Shown here: in pieces, positions 46,534 to 55,586 of the stretch
Layout: each line of letters starts with the position of its first letter
Position numbering within the stretch: the stretch's first letter is position 1
From: Paenibacillus sp. YN15
GTDB taxonomy: Bacteria; Bacillota; Bacilli; Paenibacillales; NBRC-103111
NCBI RefSeq assembly: GCF_003285005.1
Contig: NZ_QMFA01000018.1
Coordinates: 31,110-95,109, forward strand
Direction of reading: 5' to 3'
DNA: 64,000 bases
The notes under the pieces: model-generated
What the model was told of the DNA's origin: nothing
The model's input: only the letters and a program-made list of their open reading frames with translations
Databases searched by the model: none
Position numbers and translations under genes: made by a program

Positions 46534-47814
46534 ATGCAAAAGCCGCTGTTCGTGCTGTCCCGGGATGATTGGTCGCTCCACCGGAAGGGGGAACGGGACC
46601 AGGAAAGACATGCCCGCAAGGTGAAGGAGGCCATCCGCAAAAATTTGAAGGAGCTGGTCAGTGAGGAAGCGATCATTACCTCCCAGGGAGAGCGGATTGT
46701 GAAGGTGCCCATCCGGGAAATGGATGAGCCCCGGTTCCGCTACGATTACGGCAGAGAGCAGCGTGTAGGCCAAGGCAACGGAGGCACCAAGGCCGGAGAT
46801 GTGATCGGCCGGGCCTCCCCTAATGGCCAGCAGCCCGGCCAGGGTCAAGAGGGCCAGCCGGGGGAGCAGCCCGGCGTGGACTACTACGAGGCCGAGGTCA
46901 CCGTGGACGAGCTGGCGGAGCTGATCTTCGAGGACTTGCAGCTGCCTCGCCTGCAGCGGAAGAGTGAAGCGGATATGTCCATTGACGATATCCGCTTCAA
47001 TGACATCCGCAAGAAGGGCATGATGGGCAATATCGACAAACGCCGGACGCTGCTGGAGTCTCTGAAGCGCCGGAGCCTGGCCGGGGGCGGCGGCGCGGGC
47101 AACGGCTATGGCGAAGGAGCGGCGGCAGCCTGGAGCGCAGATGCCGGCGGGGCCGGCTTGTCCCCGGAAGCCGGGGCTTCCTTCAGCAGCGGCCCGTCCG
47201 GCTGGTCCGGCACCGGGCAAGCCGGGCTCATCAAGAACGAGGACATGCGCTTCAAAACCTGGGAGGACATCAGGAAGCCCCAGAGCAATGCGGTGGTGCT
47301 GGCCATGATGGATACCTCCGGGTCCATGGGCAGCTTCGAGAAGTATATTGCCCGCAGCTTCTACTTCTGGATGGTGCGGTTTCTGCGCACCCGCTATGAA
47401 CGGGTGGAGGTATGCTTTCTCGCCCATGATACCGAGGCCAAGCAGGTGTCGGAGGAGGCCTTCTTCACCAAGGGGGAAAGCGGCGGCACCCGCTGCTCCT
47501 CCGTTTACTCTCTGGCGTTGGACCTGCTTGCCCGGGAGTATCCCGTATCGGCCTACAACGCCTATGCCTTTCATTTTACCGACGGGGATAACATTGATTC
47601 GGACAACGCCCTGTCTGTGGAGCTGGTCAAGCAGCTCCTCCTGCGCACCAATCTCATGGGCTACGGGGAAATCCGCCGTTATATGAGGGCCAGCCGGCTG
47701 TGGGACAGCCTCTCCGCTGTCCGGCATGAGGCATTCACCACCTCCGTGCTGCAGGAAAAGGGCGATGTGTACCGGACGCTGAAGCAATTTTTCGGAGAGC
47801 ATGCCGTCAGCTGA
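46534..47814 (+). CDS. yhbH: Sporulation protein YhbH (DUF444, VWA-like)
   Basis: 426 residues with GGAGG ten bases before ATG 46534. A variable, Gly/Gln/Ala-rich part (about residues 85-225) is followed by a von Willebrand A-like domain with MIDAS-type DTSGSMGSFEKY starting near residue 260, TEAKQ-EEAFFTKGESGGTRCSS and HFTDGDNIDSDN. The family is always linked to PrkA (YeaG-YeaH in enterics) and probably acts with it. The linker carries a Gly/Ala-rich stretch, so length may vary. Confidence 0.95.
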   Translation: MQKPLFVLSRDDWSLHRKGERDQERHARKVKEAIRKNLKELVSEEAIITSQGERIVKVPIREMDEPRFRYDYGREQRVGQGNGGTKAGDVIGRASPNGQQPGQGQEGQPGEQPGVDYYEAEVTVDELAELIFEDLQLPRLQRKSEADMSIDDIRFNDIRKKGMMGNIDKRRTLLESLKRRSLAGGGGAGNGYGEGAAAAWSADAGGAGLSPEAGASFSSGPSGWSGTGQAGLIKNEDMRFKTWEDIRKPQSNAVVLAMMDTSGSMGSFEKYIARSFYFWMVRFLRTRYERVEVCFLAHDTEAKQVSEEAFFTKGESGGTRCSSVYSLALDLLAREYPVSAYNAYAFHFTDGDNIDSDNALSVELVKQLLLRTNLMGYGEIRRYMRASRLWDSLSAVRHEAFTTSVLQEKGDVYRTLKQFFGEHAVS

Positions 47815-47874
47815 AGGCCTTAAGGAGAACACGAGAATAACCGGGAAGCGGAAATTGTGAAGGGAGGGAGCATC

Positions 47875-49134
47875 ATGAACCACGCGGAGGCGGAAGCGCT
47901 GGAGCGGGCCATTGAATCAATTACCGGCATGGCTGTGGAGGCGGGTCTGGATTTTTTTACCATGCGCTATGAGGTTTGCCCCGCCGAAACACTGTACTCC
48001 ATCGGGGCCTACGGCATGCCCACCCGGTTCACTCACTGGAGCTTCGGCAAAACCTACCACCGGATGAAATCCGAATATGATTACGGGCTAAGCCGGATTT
48101 ATGAGCTGGTCATCAACTCCGACCCCTGCTATGCCTTTCTTTTGGACCATAACACGCTCCTGCAAAACAAGCTGATTGTCGCCCATGTGCTGGCGCATAG
48201 CGATTTTTTCAAAAACAACGCCATGTTTAAGGGGACGGACCGGCGGATGGTGGAACGGATGGCCGTGTTTGCCCGGCGGATGCGGGACTTCGAGCAAGAA
48301 TTCGGCAGCGATGCGGTAGAAGAGACGCTGGATGCGGGACTGGCCATCCATGAGCATGTGGACCCCCACACCCGCTTCGGAGCCAAGGGCGGCTTCCGGG
48401 AAACGGAGGGCGGCGCCAAGGATGTCATCGGCTTTATCGCCGGAGAGAGCCGGAATCTGGCTGACTGGCAGCGGGAGGTGCTCTATATGCTGCGGGAGGA
48501 GATGCTGTACTTCTGGCCGCAGCTGGAGACGAAGATCATGAACGAGGGCTGGGCCACCTTCTGGCATTTGCGGCTGGTGCGGCAGCTGGAGCTGACGGGT
48601 GCGGAGATTATGGATTTTGCCAAAATGAACGCAGGTGTGGTCCAGCCGGGAACGGGCAGTCTGAACCCCTACTATCTGGGGGTCAAAATGCTGGAATATA
48701 TCGAGCGGCACAAGGGGCTGGAGGCGCTTTTCGAAATCCGGGAGACGGAGTCGGACGTATCCTTCATCCGCAACTATCTGGACAAGACGCTGGTGGAGGA
48801 AATGGATCTGTTCCTGTTCGGCCAAAAGGACGATCTCTATGTGGTCACCTCCAAGGACGTGGAGGAGGTGAAGATGAGCTTGATCCGCCAGCGCACCAAC
48901 GGGGGTTTCCCCTATGTGACCGCCATGGACGCCGATCACGGCGGCCGCGGGGAGCTGCTGCTGCTTCACCGCTACGATGGGCTGGAGCTGGACCGCAAAT
49001 ATGTGGACCGGACCCTGCCCCTGATCCACCGCCTGTGGGGCAAGCCGGTCCACCTGGAAACCAGGGACAAGGAAAACCGGAGGTTGGTCTACAGCTTTGA
49101 CGGGGATAAGGTGCAGACCGGCTTAGCGGGATAA
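47875..49134 (+). CDS. spoVR: SpoVR family protein
   Basis: 419 residues from ATG 47875, after AGGGAGGGAG. Family features: LDFFTMRYEVCPAETLYSIGAYGMPTRFTHWSFGKTY, INSDPCYAFLLDHN, HVLAHSDFFKNNAMF, and MLREEMLYFWPQLETKIMNEGWATFWHLRLV. In B. subtilis SpoVR is needed for spore cortex formation. The gene completes the prkA-yhbH-spoVR operon. The protein has no membrane helices and its biochemical activity is not known. Confidence 0.96.
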   Translation: MNHAEAEALERAIESITGMAVEAGLDFFTMRYEVCPAETLYSIGAYGMPTRFTHWSFGKTYHRMKSEYDYGLSRIYELVINSDPCYAFLLDHNTLLQNKLIVAHVLAHSDFFKNNAMFKGTDRRMVERMAVFARRMRDFEQEFGSDAVEETLDAGLAIHEHVDPHTRFGAKGGFRETEGGAKDVIGFIAGESRNLADWQREVLYMLREEMLYFWPQLETKIMNEGWATFWHLRLVRQLELTGAEIMDFAKMNAGVVQPGTGSLNPYYLGVKMLEYIERHKGLEALFEIRETESDVSFIRNYLDKTLVEEMDLFLFGQKDDLYVVTSKDVEEVKMSLIRQRTNGGFPYVTAMDADHGGRGELLLLHRYDGLELDRKYVDRTLPLIHRLWGKPVHLETRDKENRRLVYSFDGDKVQTGLAG

Positions 49135-49378
49135 GCGCCTGAGGGCATTAGACAGCGGCGGCCTATGCTCCGGTTTATACGGACACACGTTCCGTTATTT
49201 CGCGAAAAACCGGTGTTTTCTCCTCCACGCGGACAGAGAATCCGTTATGGTGGGCAAAACAAGCGGTTTGGACGCTTGGGAAAGCAAATAACGCATCCTG
49301 TGTCCGTGAAATCCACAAAACCGCATATAGTTGGACAATAGCGGATCGTTGGTCCGCATAGCTGCCGCTTCTTTGCTA
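49135..49378. repeat. Intergenic repeat-rich region after spoVR
   Basis: No gene is supported. CGGACA-N5-TCCGTTAT occurs twice (about 49179 and 49230), and TGTCCGTG and GGTCCGCA appear further on. It is a probable decayed repeat family similar to the other spacers. Confidence 0.5.
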
Positions 49379-49416
49379 AGCAAACAGCCAGCCCCTATTG
49401 GGACTGGCTGTTTGCT
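49379..49416. terminator. Perfect hairpin overlapping the DUF5107 gene stop codon
   Basis: AGCAAACAGCCAG (49379-49391) and CTGGCTGTTTGCT (49404-49416) are perfectly complementary, separated by 12 bases. The minus-strand stop codon (49415) falls inside. There is no long T-run, so it could be a weak terminator or an RNA 3'-end protecting structure. Confidence 0.6.
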
Positions 49417-52400
49417 ATTGGCCGGAGGGCAGGAACAGGCGGGCGGCATGGGCCGGCTCCAGCTCCAGCGCCTGCCGCAGCTCCGCCGCTGCCGCCTCCG
49501 GTTGGCCCAGGCCCAGATAGCCCAGGCCCAGATAGCCCAGGCCCATCATAAAGCGGCAGTGGATCAGATTGCGCCGGTCCAGATCGTCATCGAAGACCAG
49601 GAAGTCCGGCAGGGAAACGGCAAAATAGTCGATTTGGACCTCATCGGCCAGATGCTCCTGCCCGTACTCCACCAGACGGCGGAAGCGGGCGGCGCTTTCC
49701 TCGGCGCGGCCCAGCCTGGCCAGGGCCAGCCCCTGGTAGTAGATCATCTCCGGCGGCTGGTCGTTGTAGAACATGGCCCCGGCCGGTTCGGCAATGCCCA
49801 GGGAAGCCAGCCCGAATTGCCGGGCAGCTTCGCCGGGCTGCTCCAACGCCTGATGGCACAGCCCCAGATAATAGTGAATGTGGTTATCCATGGTCCCCGC
49901 CAGCTTGCCCTCGCCCAGGTTCTCCGGGTAGACCAAGGCCCGCTCCAGCGCGGCCTTGGCTTCGGCTGCGTTGCCTCCGCCCAAGCGCTTTTTTGCAATC
50001 TCCAACAGTGCCAGCACATATTGGCCGGGGGCTTTACCCTCGCCGCCCTCCCAGGGATGGAAGCGGCGGGAGGACAGCAGCTCCAGCGCCTCCTCATGCT
50101 GCCCGAGGAGATTCAGGAGCGTCACCAGTTCCACATACATATCGTCCCGAAGCCGCACCAGCGGCATATGGTCCTGCAGCCGCTTAAGCCGCTCCTCCGG
50201 CGCCGTGCCCAGCTTCTTGTGCAGCTGGTCCAGCTCGAAGAGCACCCGGGCGTCGGCGGGATTGAGCCGGAACGCCTCCTCCAGGGAGGCCAGGGCCTCC
50301 AACCGGCGGCCCAGCTTGTTGTAATAAGCCAGCGCCAGGTTCCGGTGGACGGTAGGGAAGGCGGAGTCGGCCTGCCGCGACCGCTCCCAGCACGCCACCG
50401 CCTCCATATGGCGCTTCCGGTCGTAGTAGAGGCAGCCGAGGTAATAGGCGGCCCGGGCATCCTCCGGCGCTGCCGCCAGGGCGGCCTCCAACACCTCCTG
50501 CTCGAAGGGGGTGTTGGGGAAGCAGTAGTCGGCGGGAGCGGCCGCCGCCAGAGCCAGCTCCGCAGCCGCGGCGGCCGGATCGCCGCTCTGGCGGTACAGC
50601 CAGGCCAGAGCGTAGTGGGCCATGGGGTAGCGGCTCACGCCATCGGCGGGGACATACAGGCGCAGCGCCAGGATGGCCTCCGCCCACAGGCCGCAGTCGG
50701 CGTAATCCGCCGCCAGGGCCAGGTAATTATGCGGCTCCCCGCGCATGAAGCCGCGCAGCTCCTCTGCCGCCGCAGCCGCTCCGGCGGCGTCCGTCTCCAG
50801 CAGCGCCAGCTCGTGCCTGGCGCCGAAATCGGCGGTATCCGCCGCCAGCGTCTCCGCGGCGGATACCGCTGCCTCCTCCAGCCGCCCCAGCTTGCGCAGC
50901 AGGGCGGTACGGACGAGCCGCGCCTGGAAATGGCGGCTGTTGCGCAGAAGCGCCCGCTCGGCCAGCTCCAGCGCCTCCTCGCCCTGCCCCCGGCGGCAGG
51001 CGATCTGGGCCAGGGCGAAGTAGCCGCTGTCCTGCCAGGCGGCATTCCAGACCGCCTTGTAGAAGGCGTTCCACGCCCCGTCCAGCTTGCCCTGCCGCTT
51101 CAGGGCCATGCCCAGGTGGAACAGGGCCTCGCCGTCGGCGGGGTTGGGATTGTGGCGGGTGGAGGTCTCTACGGCCCGGCGCAGATACCGCTCCGCCTTG
51201 GCATACTCTCCCCGCCGCAGGAGCAGGAGCCCGTAGCCCAGGTTCAGCCGGATATCCGCCGGAGCGCGGCGCAGCCCCTCCAGGTAATATGGCTCCGGCT
51301 CCCGGGTGGCATGGCGGTACTGCTCCAGATGCAGCGCAGCCAAGTACAAGGCCTCGACGGTTTCCAGCTCCTCCGGCGCACCGATGGGCTTGGCCGGCTC
51401 CGGCAGCTCCTCCTCTGCGGCCGGAGCGGGTTTGTACCGGAGAAGCAGCTCGTCCTCCGCCGTCCGCACCGCCACCGTCACATGGGAGAGGGCCACACCC
51501 TCCGGCAGCGTTACCTCCCGGCGGAGCGTCTCCGTCGGAGACAAGTCCGCCCGCTCCGACAGATAAACCTGCCCGTCCTCTCCGGTCAGGGTCACACAGG
51601 CTCCGGGAAAACGGGAGGTGGCATAAACCTGCACCATTGCTCCCGCTTCCACGTCTGCCCCTGTCTCCGCTTCCCGCAGCTCCAGGCTCACCGCCACATC
51701 CAGGTTGGCCTCCCGGACCACCCCGATCTCTTTGTACGGCATAAAATATTGCTTGAACGTCTTCTCCTCATACGGCGCCAGCCAGGAAAAATCCGGCTGG
51801 TTATCCGTGTACACGCCGGTCATCAGCTCAATGTACGGCCCGTCCTCATCTGTCAGATTGCGGTCCCAGGCCCGGCCAAAATCCCCGTTGCCCCAGGTCC
51901 ATTGCTTTTTGCCCGGAGAAATATGGTGGTTGGCAATATGAAGAATACCCGCCTGCTTCCCGTGGTCGTACCCGCCCACAAAATCATGCTCCGACCGATA
52001 GGCCATATAGGAGGTGGGTACAGGAATATTTTTGTACCGGGAAATGTCCACCCCTGCGGAATAATCCATCTTGTAATAGATGCCGTCGGCAATGGGAAAA
52101 CGGGACACATCCCGCTTGCCATGGTCCATCACCGCATGGACATCCGGCGGAAACACGGACTGGGTATGGTCGTTGACGGCCACCGCCGGGTTGGCCCACC
52201 ACAGGAAGGTCTGGGGCAGGCTGGTCCGGTTGTAGAGCTTGCCGTGGATTTCCAGATACGCCTTGCCGGGGTACAGGGTAAAACCAGCCTCTCCTTTGGT
52301 GCCGTACATGCGGTCAATCTCGCTGCACCAGACGGTGGCGCTGCCGTCATCATTCGCGGCAAGCCGGTATTCCACCGGACCGAAGGTGTTGGGCCGGTGA

Positions 52401-52801
52401 TGCTGCGGCCAGTTGAATTCAATGCCGCCGGAAATCCACGGTCCGGTCAGCCCCACCAGCGCAGGCTTGATGACCCGGTTATAATAAACGAAGTCATAGT
52501 TGTTGGTTTTGTCCAACGCCCGGTAGATGCGCCCGCCCAGCTCCGGCATCACGGCGATCAGCAGATATTCGTTCTCCAGATAGACCAGCCGGTACGGGCG
52601 GTCCTCCTTGTTATCCTCAATCCGGTCAATAACCGGGTGGGGATAGACCTTCCCCGAGCTGCCCTGATAAATCCGCTTCTCCAAAAACATCGGGTTCCGG
52701 TCCGGCTCCCCCGTTCCATAGGTGGGAATATAGACCGTTTCCTCCCAAATTCTCACCGCCTTCTCCTGCCCTGTTCTCTTCTTTTGCTGCTCCATGCCCA
52801 T
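49415..52801 (-). CDS. DUF5107 domain protein with extended TPR array
   Basis: 1128 residues from ATG 52801 (ATG 52795 also possible), after GGGAGGGAG. Residues 30-430 are a DUF5107, aldose-epimerase-like beta-sandwich region: LENEYLLIAVMPELGGRIYRALDKTNNYDFVYYN, GGIEFNWPQHHRPNTFGPVEY. The remaining part is mostly TPR repeats, such as RLNLGYGLLLLRRGEYAKAERYLRRAVE. Such proteins in Paenibacillus lie near sugar-use genes and AraC regulators and are probably cytoplasmic carbohydrate-related enzymes. Enzymatic activity is unknown. It is divergent from an AraC gene that may regulate it. Confidence 0.9.
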   Translation of the reverse strand: MGMEQQKKRTGQEKAVRIWEETVYIPTYGTGEPDRNPMFLEKRIYQGSSGKVYPHPVIDRIEDNKEDRPYRLVYLENEYLLIAVMPELGGRIYRALDKTNNYDFVYYNRVIKPALVGLTGPWISGGIEFNWPQHHRPNTFGPVEYRLAANDDGSATVWCSEIDRMYGTKGEAGFTLYPGKAYLEIHGKLYNRTSLPQTFLWWANPAVAVNDHTQSVFPPDVHAVMDHGKRDVSRFPIADGIYYKMDYSAGVDISRYKNIPVPTSYMAYRSEHDFVGGYDHGKQAGILHIANHHISPGKKQWTWGNGDFGRAWDRNLTDEDGPYIELMTGVYTDNQPDFSWLAPYEEKTFKQYFMPYKEIGVVREANLDVAVSLELREAETGADVEAGAMVQVYATSRFPGACVTLTGEDGQVYLSERADLSPTETLRREVTLPEGVALSHVTVAVRTAEDELLLRYKPAPAAEEELPEPAKPIGAPEELETVEALYLAALHLEQYRHATREPEPYYLEGLRRAPADIRLNLGYGLLLLRRGEYAKAERYLRRAVETSTRHNPNPADGEALFHLGMALKRQGKLDGAWNAFYKAVWNAAWQDSGYFALAQIACRRGQGEEALELAERALLRNSRHFQARLVRTALLRKLGRLEEAAVSAAETLAADTADFGARHELALLETDAAGAAAAAEELRGFMRGEPHNYLALAADYADCGLWAEAILALRLYVPADGVSRYPMAHYALAWLYRQSGDPAAAAAELALAAAAPADYCFPNTPFEQEVLEAALAAAPEDARAAYYLGCLYYDRKRHMEAVACWERSRQADSAFPTVHRNLALAYYNKLGRRLEALASLEEAFRLNPADARVLFELDQLHKKLGTAPEERLKRLQDHMPLVRLRDDMYVELVTLLNLLGQHEEALELLSSRRFHPWEGGEGKAPGQYVLALLEIAKKRLGGGNAAEAKAALERALVYPENLGEGKLAGTMDNHIHYYLGLCHQALEQPGEAARQFGLASLGIAEPAGAMFYNDQPPEMIYYQGLALARLGRAEESAARFRRLVEYGQEHLADEVQIDYFAVSLPDFLVFDDDLDRRNLIHCRFMMGLGYLGLGYLGLGQPEAAAAELRQALELEPAHAARLFLPSGQ
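49506..49545 (-). repeat. 15-bp in-frame tandem repeat in the DUF5107-TPR gene
   Basis: Two full 15-bp units (49506-49520, 49521-49535) and a partial third encode the GLGYLGLGYLGLGQ stretch near the C-terminus. This is a likely slippage site that changes length by five residues. Confidence 0.75.
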
Positions 52802-52941
52802 TCTCCCTCCCATAAGGCTGCACCGGCATCTCCGGCGCTGATGATACCCCCAGTCTATCCCGCCGCCCCTTCCAAGCCAATGCATCATGTAAGGATTAGG
52901 ATGGATCATATCCGGTTTTGCCAAACCAATAATCCCTTGTA

Positions 52942-52977
52942 TTGACAAGCGCGGAAGCCAACGATCATAATAATCTT
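52942..52977 (+). promoter_or_regulatory. Promoter giving an apparently leaderless AraC transcript
   Basis: TTGACA (52942-52947) and CATAAT (52966-52971) are 18 bp apart. The ATG of the AraC gene begins at 52978, only six bases after the -10 box, about where transcription should start. No ribosome binding site is present. Confidence 0.65.
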
Positions 52978-53877
52978 ATGAAAACCGACGTGATTCAAAA
53001 AAAGGAAGGCTTCGCCTCCCAGAAGCTGATTGTGATTCCTCCGGCCTTCCTGGAGGAGCATGGGGAGCATCCCCTGATCCGGTCCCTGTACGCCACCGAT
53101 ATCGGCTATTTTCCCAAGGCCCGCTACCATAACCGCACCCGGCCGGAAGGCTGCGGGGCTTATATTGTGATGCTTTGCGAGGAGGGCTCCGGCTGGTACC
53201 GCATCGGCGGCGGCAAGACCCAAACCGTGGAGCGGGGACAGCTGTTTGTCCTGCCGCCCGATATGGAACATGCCTACGGGGCGTCCGCGGAGAATCCGTG
53301 GAGCATCTACTGGGTCCATGTGATGGGAAGCGATGCCCCCGCTTTTTTCACGGCTGCCGATTCCGGCGCCGGCGGCAATCCCGTGCAGGTGGGCTACGAG
53401 AAGGCGGTGAAGCTGGCCGGGCTGTTCAATGAATGCACCGATATTTTGCTGAAGGGGATTACGGCAGACCACATGGTTTACGTCTCCCAAACACTGCGGC
53501 ATTTGCTGGGAGTAGCCTGTTTTCTACACGGCGGCCTGCAGCCGGGAAGCGAACGGGGGCAGCTGATTGAGGAAACGGTGCAGCTGATGAACGACCGGGT
53601 CGGCTCCACCCTGACCCTGAAGGAGCTGGCGGAGGCGGCGCGGCTGTCGGTGCCCCACTATGTGCAGCTTTTTAAGACAAGAACAGGGTACACGCCCATT
53701 GACTTTTATCTGAGGCTGAAAATCCAGCGGGCCTGCCAGTATCTGGACATGACAGATTTGACCCTGAAGCAGATTGCCGGGCAGGTGGGGTTCTCCGACC
53801 CGTATTATTTCTCCCGCATGTTCCGGAAAATGATGGACATGTCCCCCTCCGATTACCGCAAAACCAAAAAAGGCTGA
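52978..53877 (+). CDS. AraC-family regulator with cupin-like N-terminal domain
   Basis: 299 residues from ATG 52978. The first 150 residues form an AraC-binding/cupin domain (YFPKARYHNRTRPEGCGAYIVMLCEEGSGWYRIGG, RGQLFVLPPDMEHAYGA), and the last 100 form two helix-turn-helix motifs (TLKELAEAARLSVPHYVQLFKTRTGYTP, LTLKQIAGQVGFSDPYYFSRMFRKMMDMSPSDYR). It probably senses a sugar. It is divergent from the DUF5107-TPR gene and likely controls it. The transcript appears to lack a leader. Confidence 0.93.
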   Translation: MKTDVIQKKEGFASQKLIVIPPAFLEEHGEHPLIRSLYATDIGYFPKARYHNRTRPEGCGAYIVMLCEEGSGWYRIGGGKTQTVERGQLFVLPPDMEHAYGASAENPWSIYWVHVMGSDAPAFFTAADSGAGGNPVQVGYEKAVKLAGLFNECTDILLKGITADHMVYVSQTLRHLLGVACFLHGGLQPGSERGQLIEETVQLMNDRVGSTLTLKELAEAARLSVPHYVQLFKTRTGYTPIDFYLRLKIQRACQYLDMTDLTLKQIAGQVGFSDPYYFSRMFRKMMDMSPSDYRKTKKG

Positions 53878-53907
53878 GCCCTGAAAATCAAGGGCCCGGC
53901 CTTTTTT
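53866..53907. terminator. Bidirectional terminator between AraC and ThuA genes
   Basis: Six A residues, then GGC-GCCCT pairs with AGGGC-GGCC, then six T residues. It suits both convergent genes. Confidence 0.85.
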
Positions 53908-53940
53908 ATAATCTGTCTTCCTCCGTTTCTGATCCTGCGC

Positions 53941-54579
53941 CTACAGCTTGTCCGCCGCCCACAGGGCCGCTTTCCGCACCCACAGGGAATACGCCTCATG
54001 CTGGAAGGAGGGCAGATGATGCCCCGGCGCCAGCACAGCTACCCGGCCCAAGCCGTAAGGGCGGGTCCATGCGGCAGGATGGTCCTGGCCCTCATGCCGG
54101 TAGGTCATCAGCACCTGAGCCTTGGCCAGCGGGTCCAGATCATAGCGGTACGGCTCCTCGTCCATGGTGAAGCCCGGCAGACCTGCCGACAGGGGATGGG
54201 AGGCTCCCGCCTCCGTCACTTGAAACTCCAGCCCGGTATACGGCGGATGTCCCGTGAAATACCCGCCGGCCAGCTGGGCCAGCTCGGGAGCCGCTTGCAG
54301 GCTCATGCCGTTATGCAGCACCAATAGCCCGCCTCCCTGGGCAACATAAGCAAGGAGCCCGGCGATTTCCTCCGGGGCCGCCGGTGTCTTCCAGCTGTCC
54401 GTATAGGAGACAACCAGCTCATAATTCCCTATGCGCTCCTTGCGCAGGCCGGCGGTTCCTTCCTCGGCGGTTACATGAAACTCATCCCCCCAAATGGCGG
54501 TCAGCCGCTCCTGCACCGCTCCCAGCGGATGATACGGCGCAGATTCCTGATGTCCAACAAGCAATGTGCGAATGGGCAT
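53941..54579 (-). CDS. ThuA-like (trehalose utilization) domain protein
   Basis: 212 residues with AGGAGAG upstream of ATG 54579. The class-I glutamine amidotransferase-like fold of ThuA is visible: TLLVGHQESAPYHPL, YELVVSYTD, GLLAYVAQGGGLLVLHNG, GGYFTGHPPYTG, HPLSAGLPGFTMDEEPYRYDL, YGLGRVAVLAPGHHLPSFQ. ThuA in Rhizobium takes part in trehalose/maltitol use; most members have no proven activity. It follows the SDR gene by 30 bp on the same strand and is probably co-transcribed. Confidence 0.9.
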   Translation of the reverse strand: MPIRTLLVGHQESAPYHPLGAVQERLTAIWGDEFHVTAEEGTAGLRKERIGNYELVVSYTDSWKTPAAPEEIAGLLAYVAQGGGLLVLHNGMSLQAAPELAQLAGGYFTGHPPYTGLEFQVTEAGASHPLSAGLPGFTMDEEPYRYDLDPLAKAQVLMTYRHEGQDHPAAWTRPYGLGRVAVLAPGHHLPSFQHEAYSLWVRKAALWAADKL

Positions 54580-54609
54580 TGATTTGTCTCTCCTCTCGTT
54601 TCCGGCGGA

Positions 54610-55341
54610 TTACCAGGGCAGCTCCCGCCCCGCATAATCCACCAATCCTATATTCTCCCCAGCATAATCCGGAGAAAGCCGCTTGTCCACCAGTCCGAGA
54701 ATATGCCCTGCGGATTCATCCGGCGTCAATTTGCCCGCCATGTCCAGCTTTCCCTGCATATAGGTCTGCACATGACCCGGATGAACCACCATCACCCGCC
54801 CGCCTTTGGGGGCCAGTTGGTTATGCATCAGCTTGGATTGCATATTCAAAGCCGCCTTGGACATGCAGTAGGCATACCAGGCGTTGCGCCAGCAGTCCCC
54901 GATGCTTCCCGCCTCCGAGGAGATGTTCAGAATCAGCTTGTCCCGGCTGCCCATCACCAGCGAGACGAACCGGTTGGACATCCGCAGCGAACCAAGGACA
55001 TTCACCCCGAAGACCCGCTCCAGCTCGGCAAAATCCAGCTCATCCTCTACGGTGGCGGTGATATTCCCCAGAATGGCCGCGTTATTGATCAGCATGTCCA
55101 ATGATCCGGCTTCCTCCCGGACCCGTTGGTACGCCTGCTCCACACTGGCGGCGCTGGCGATGTCCAGCGGCAGAAGCCTGATGCGGCCGGCAAAAGCCCG
55201 CTCCAGCTCCTCATGCGCTCCGCCCTTCTCTTGAAGCAGACCGGCAAAAACCCCGTAACCCCGCTCCAGCAAACCTTTGACCAGAGCCAGCCCAAGTCCC
55301 CTGTCCGCTCCGCTTACCAATGCCCAATGCTGCTGCTCCAT
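54610..55341 (-). CDS. Short-chain dehydrogenase/reductase
   Basis: 243 residues from ATG 55341. Cofactor motif LVSGADRGLGLALVKGL, NNAAILGN, catalytic Ser (SSEAGSIG), YCMSK and the PGHVQTYM post-motif are all present. It is a classical SDR of the CsgA-like or sepiapterin reductase-like kind; substrate unknown. It is the first gene of a likely operon with ThuA, divergent from an AraC regulator 245 bp away, suggesting control by that regulator. Confidence 0.92.
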   Translation of the reverse strand: MEQQHWALVSGADRGLGLALVKGLLERGYGVFAGLLQEKGGAHEELERAFAGRIRLLPLDIASAASVEQAYQRVREEAGSLDMLINNAAILGNITATVEDELDFAELERVFGVNVLGSLRMSNRFVSLVMGSRDKLILNISSEAGSIGDCWRNAWYAYCMSKAALNMQSKLMHNQLAPKGGRVMVVHPGHVQTYMQGKLDMAGKLTPDESAGHILGLVDKRLSPDYAGENIGLVDYAGRELPW

Positions 55342-55586
55342 ACTTCTGCTCCCATCTCCTTCCGATTGATCGGCCTGCTCCGGCGGCCCCGAAGCCGCCT
55401 CCCGACTCAAGTGTACGCTTTCATGAACGTCCCATCAAATAAATAATTGCATGTCACAGGATGATGCCTGCTGCGCCCAAGGCTCGGGAAACCGCCCGGA
55501 CAAGCGGGTTATCTGTGGCCCTTTCGGATACCCGTCCAGGTGGTGTATACTTAGAGAATATCTTCAGGACGAAAGGATGGCCCGCT

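Noticed and set aside
49331..52945. 1204-residue plus-strand ORF covering the DUF5107-TPR gene
   Set aside because: It runs exactly antisense to a gene with clear domains and TPR repeats. High GC at third positions removes stop codons from the opposite strand. It has no family similarity and an Arg/Gln/Leu-rich shadow composition.
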